From assembly GCF_019972315.1 (NCBI RefSeq), contig NZ_BLIZ01000001.1, positions 1,066,513 to 1,130,512 of the forward strand: a stretch of DNA of 64,000 nt, written 5' to 3'. Source of the stretch: Geobacter sp. AOG1 (lineage in GTDB: Bacteria > Desulfobacterota > Desulfuromonadia > Geobacterales > Geobacteraceae). The first letter of the stretch is position 1. Every line of letters begins with the position of its first letter. Positions 61,802-64,000 of the stretch are shown piece after piece. The translations under genes and the position numbers were made by a program. The notes beneath the pieces are model-generated. The model was not told the origin of the DNA and ran no database searches. It was given only the letters and a program-made list of their open reading frames with translations.

Positions 61802-62682
61802 AGCTCGGGCAGTTCCCGCAACAGGGGGGCGAGCATGTCTCCTGCCATGAGCCTGAGCTGGGCGATGAAGCCGGCGGGGAGGGGGGCGTGGAGCGTCAGT
61901 CTGGTTCCGGTGGAGGGGTGCACGAAGGTAGTGCGGAAGGAGTGGAGGAGATGGCCGGGGTACTCCGGCAGAGTTCCACCGCCGTACCGCTTGTCCCCGC
62001 GGATGGGATGGCCGGTGATCTTGAAGTGCTGGCGGATCTGGTGCATCCGGCCGGTGACCGGCCAGACCGCCACGAAGGCGATCCCTTTTCCCTGGAACAG
62101 GACGCGGAACCTGGTTTCGGCCTCCTTACCCTCCAATGCAGCCGAAATGCTCCCCGTCGGCGCCGGTTTTCCTGCCACCACCGCAAGGTACAGCTTGTCC
62201 AGCCCCTCTTCCTGCAGCATCTGGCCGAACATGGCCGCAGATGCCGAACTCTTTGCCAGCATAACCACGCCGGAGGTCCCCCGGTCGAGCCGGTTGATCG
62301 GCCGCAGCTTCCCTTCTCCCCCCCGTTCCGTCACGAGTTTCATCCCGAGCTCGACCAGGTTCCGCTCATCGACTTCCGCGGCCCGGTGCATGGGAAGGCC
62401 GGGCTCCTTGTTGAACACCATGAGCCACTGGTCTTCGTAGAGGATGTCGAGGCCGGGCCGGCTGCCGGCCAGGAGTTGCCGGGTCCGGCCGCTCTCCTTG
62501 AGGGTCACTGCATCCCCCAGGCGCAGGAGCGTGTCGAGGGAGGTGGGGGCACCGTTGACCTGCAGGTGGCCTGTTTTCGCCAGCTGTTTCAGGTAGCCGT
62601 GGGGAGCGGCCGGGAGAAGGTTGTAGAGCAGGTTCTCCATCCGGCGGCAGTGATCGGTTTCCGTAATGCGGTAAGTAAACAT
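61798..62682 (-). CDS. RluA-family pseudouridine synthase
   Basis: A 294-residue enzyme with an S4-like N-terminal domain (LAKTGHLQVNGAPTSLDTLLRLGDAVTL) and the catalytic core INRLDRGTSGVVMLAK with the nucleophilic Asp, followed by PVTGRMHQIRQHFKITGHPI. Target RNA site cannot be assigned. The ATG at 62682 follows CCCCCC-type sequence with a weak site. Confidence 0.92.
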   Translation of the reverse strand: MFTYRITETDHCRRMENLLYNLLPAAPHGYLKQLAKTGHLQVNGAPTSLDTLLRLGDAVTLKESGRTRQLLAGSRPGLDILYEDQWLMVFNKEPGLPMHRAAEVDERNLVELGMKLVTERGGEGKLRPINRLDRGTSGVVMLAKSSASAAMFGQMLQEEGLDKLYLAVVAGKPAPTGSISAALEGKEAETRFRVLFQGKGIAFVAVWPVTGRMHQIRQHFKITGHPIRGDKRYGGGTLPEYPGHLLHSFRTTFVHPSTGTRLTLHAPLPAGFIAQLRLMAGDMLAPLLRELPEL

Positions 62683-62770
62683 GGGGGGAGTATAGCCCGC
62701 GAAGCGGGAAGGCGCAAGCCGATTTGTCCCTGTCTGCGTATGAGCACGGTCCCTGCCACTCAACAAAAAA

Positions 62771-62792
62771 AGGCCTGCAACAGTGCAGGCCT
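62771..62792 (-). terminator. Terminator of the ferritin-like gene
   Basis: AGGCCTGCA / TGCAGGCCT with a four-base loop; on the minus strand followed by a run of seven T. Confidence 0.85.
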
Positions 62793-62819
62793 TCTTCCCG
62801 TTATCCATACCCGCGACGG

Positions 62820-63317
62820 TCATTCCCGCACGTAGGTATCCATGTCCGAATCGTGGACCATCCCCATGACCCGGGCGTACTCCGCTTCGATAACCTCGAA
62901 GTGATTGTGGGTCTCCCGGGCATTGAGCTCGAAAACCGCCCGTACCTGCTGGTTCTCTATTTTGGCGGCAGTTTCCCGCAGGGTCTTTTCGAGCTTCTGC
63001 TCGTTTTTCAGTGCCAGTTCCAGCGCTTTCTGCTCATTGAACCCTTCGTCGATGGTCTTGGCCATGGCGGCCAACCAGGTTGACTCTTCTTCAGGAGGGG
63101 CATTCATGAAGTCGTCGAAGGATGCAATGTCACTGCCGTCGTACGCCTTGAAAAAATGGCCGGCATGGACACGCTCTTCCTGAGCCAGGAGCTCGAAAAC
63201 TCGCTTGGCGTCCCTGTCCTGCATTAGCCGTGCCCCAAGCTCGTAAAAATTCATGGCGTTTTTTTCCGTTTGTATCGCCTTTCTCACCGCTCCCTGCACA
63301 CCGATGTTGTCGAACAT
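62820..63317 (-). CDS. Ferritin-like/rubrerythrin-type di-iron protein
   Basis: A 165-residue four-helix protein. AIQTEKNAMNFYELGARLM and LLAQEERVHAGHFFKAY hold the first Glu and the ExxH pair, RETHNHFEVIEAEY the second-half ligands. No rubredoxin domain. Likely peroxide reduction or iron handling. TTGGAGGCGATA precedes the ATG at 63317. Confidence 0.88.
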   Translation of the reverse strand: MFDNIGVQGAVRKAIQTEKNAMNFYELGARLMQDRDAKRVFELLAQEERVHAGHFFKAYDGSDIASFDDFMNAPPEEESTWLAAMAKTIDEGFNEQKALELALKNEQKLEKTLRETAAKIENQQVRAVFELNARETHNHFEVIEAEYARVMGMVHDSDMDTYVRE

Positions 63318-63362
63318 TATCGCCTCCAAATGTAGTTCTGTGCCGCGGAATGCCACCGAAGG

Positions 63363-63878
63363 TTACAGCAACCCCTTCACCGCGTTCATGACCGCCCCGT
63401 AATCCGGCTCCGTGGTGACTTCCGGCACATGCTGGATGTAGCGGATGGTGTCCTGGGCGTCCACCACGAAGATGGAGCGTGAGAGGAGCTTCAGTTCCTT
63501 AATGAGCACCCCGTAGGAGAGGCCGAAGGAACGGTCCTGGTAGTCGGAGAGGGTTCGAACCCGGTCGATCCCTGCCGCACCGCACCAGCGCTTCTGGGCA
63601 AAGGGGAGGTCGAGGCTCACCGTGAGCACCACCACCGAATCGGGAAGGGTGGCCGCCTCCTGGTTGAAACGGCGCGTTTCCATGTCGCATACCGGCGTGT
63701 CCAGAGAGGGGACGGCGCTGAATATCTTGATCTTGCCGGCAAAATCCGCAAGGGCCAGCGGCGCAAGGGCGGTATCGACCACCCGGAAATCGGGAGCCCG
63801 GTCTCCGACCTTGAGTTCCGGGCCAACAAGTGTTATGAGGTTCCCCTTGAAGGTAACGCTACCCGTTCTTTCCTCCAT
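63363..63878 (-). CDS. tpx: Thiol peroxidase
   Basis: A 171-residue atypical 2-Cys peroxiredoxin: VTFKGNLITLVGPELKVGDRAPDF, peroxidatic Cys in PSLDTPVCDMETRRF, resolving Cys in SLDLPFAQKRWCGAAGI, all as in Tpx. Reduces hydroperoxides using thioredoxin. AAAAGGAGACACACG precedes the ATG. It lies 45 bases upstream of the ferritin-like gene on the same strand, a peroxide-defence pair. Confidence 0.96.
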   Translation of the reverse strand: MEERTGSVTFKGNLITLVGPELKVGDRAPDFRVVDTALAPLALADFAGKIKIFSAVPSLDTPVCDMETRRFNQEAATLPDSVVVLTVSLDLPFAQKRWCGAAGIDRVRTLSDYQDRSFGLSYGVLIKELKLLSRSIFVVDAQDTIRYIQHVPEVTTEPDYGAVMNAVKGLL

Positions 63879-63934
63879 CGTGTGTCTCCTTTTGCTGTTA
63901 TGATCACGTCGCCATGGCGGACAATTGTGTGCTG

Positions 63935-64000
63935 CTAACCCGGGACTTCTCTGTCCAGGTGGGCCAGTTGCTCCTGGGGTTCGTTGAACACGATGCCGAG
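63935..64000 (-). CDS. C-terminal end of a gene running off the window
   Basis: The last 21 codons of a minus-strand frame, ending VFNEPQEQLAHLDREVPG before TAG at 63935. Supported only by its open frame to the edge and by strand agreement with tpx. Product unknown; a plus-strand frame from 63914 is the less likely alternative. Confidence 0.4.
   Translation of the reverse strand, partial: LGIVFNEPQEQLAHLDREVPG

Overview
The window is GC-rich (AT-rich only in a few islands) and most resembles a Geobacter-type deltaproteobacterium (Geobacterales/Desulfuromonadia). Evidence: dapB is followed directly by dapL (LL-diaminopimelate aminotransferase), there are several small Cys-rich proteins including a two-CW protein, a P-II/CowN pair fits a diazotroph, and AT-rich dispersed palindromes recur between genes. 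No rRNA, tRNA, CRISPR array, prophage or intact transposase was seen. The taxonomic statement is inference from gene content.

Layout. 1-2216: lysine/peptidoglycan genes dapB (5' truncated by the window edge) and dapL. 2217-5103: accessory block with a Phd/PIN toxin-antitoxin pair, then an AT-rich two-gene island (DGQHR-domain protein plus a HEPN-like protein) bounded by 29-30 bp inverted repeats. 5104-17629: small stress, repair and redox genes, including qorB-like/HxlR divergent pair, atypical P-II plus cowN behind a sigma-54-like promoter, DinB, alkyltransferase-like protein plus DUF1653, katG, a TetR-PAS-flavodoxin operon (flavodoxin frameshifted), a DapDC-like decarboxylase and a DUF4410 protein. 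17731-26580: HAD phosphatase, MFS, YgjP-like peptidase, GNAT, aspartate decarboxylase (PanP type), AAA/DUF4143 ATPase, a 5'-3' exonuclease-RNase HI fusion and an FKBP.

26720-34702 is the most unusual region. A six-gene carrier-protein biosynthetic operon encodes an adenylation enzyme, an acyl carrier protein, a radical SAM protein, a NeuD-like acyltransferase, an NRPS-type formyltransferase, and a NeuD/carrier-protein/thioesterase fusion. It lies between an intact and a decayed copy of the same HAD phosphatase gene. A second accessory block (NmrA-like, GbsR-like regulator, secreted lipase-like hydrolase; 36204-39200) lies in the same way between an intact ppiC-type gene and a copy of its 3' end. 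The two blocks therefore share one pattern: gene, cassette, partial copy of the gene.

39441-52859: envelope and small-protein genes (rhodanese-YceI fusion, GT51 transglycosylase, DoxX, TRIC channel, DUF554, VOC, RIO kinase, HIT, VF530, retropepsin-like protease, DUF2238), with several unlisted small genes read directly from the sequence. 52860-64000: more conserved core: priA, AMIN protein, CoA-binding protein, DUF815 ATPase, M48 lipoprotein, quinone oxidoreductase, RluA, ferritin-like protein and tpx.

From 5.1 to 47.3 kb, 13 copies of a palindrome built on GGCGGCC-AATC-GGCCGCC occur in intergenic spaces, often with a conserved upstream half (GGGACATCATACTTAATTCA). The family is absent from both ends of the window, where other palindromic elements are found. 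Coding calls rest on reading the translated products, start sites on visible ribosome-binding sites; no database search was run.
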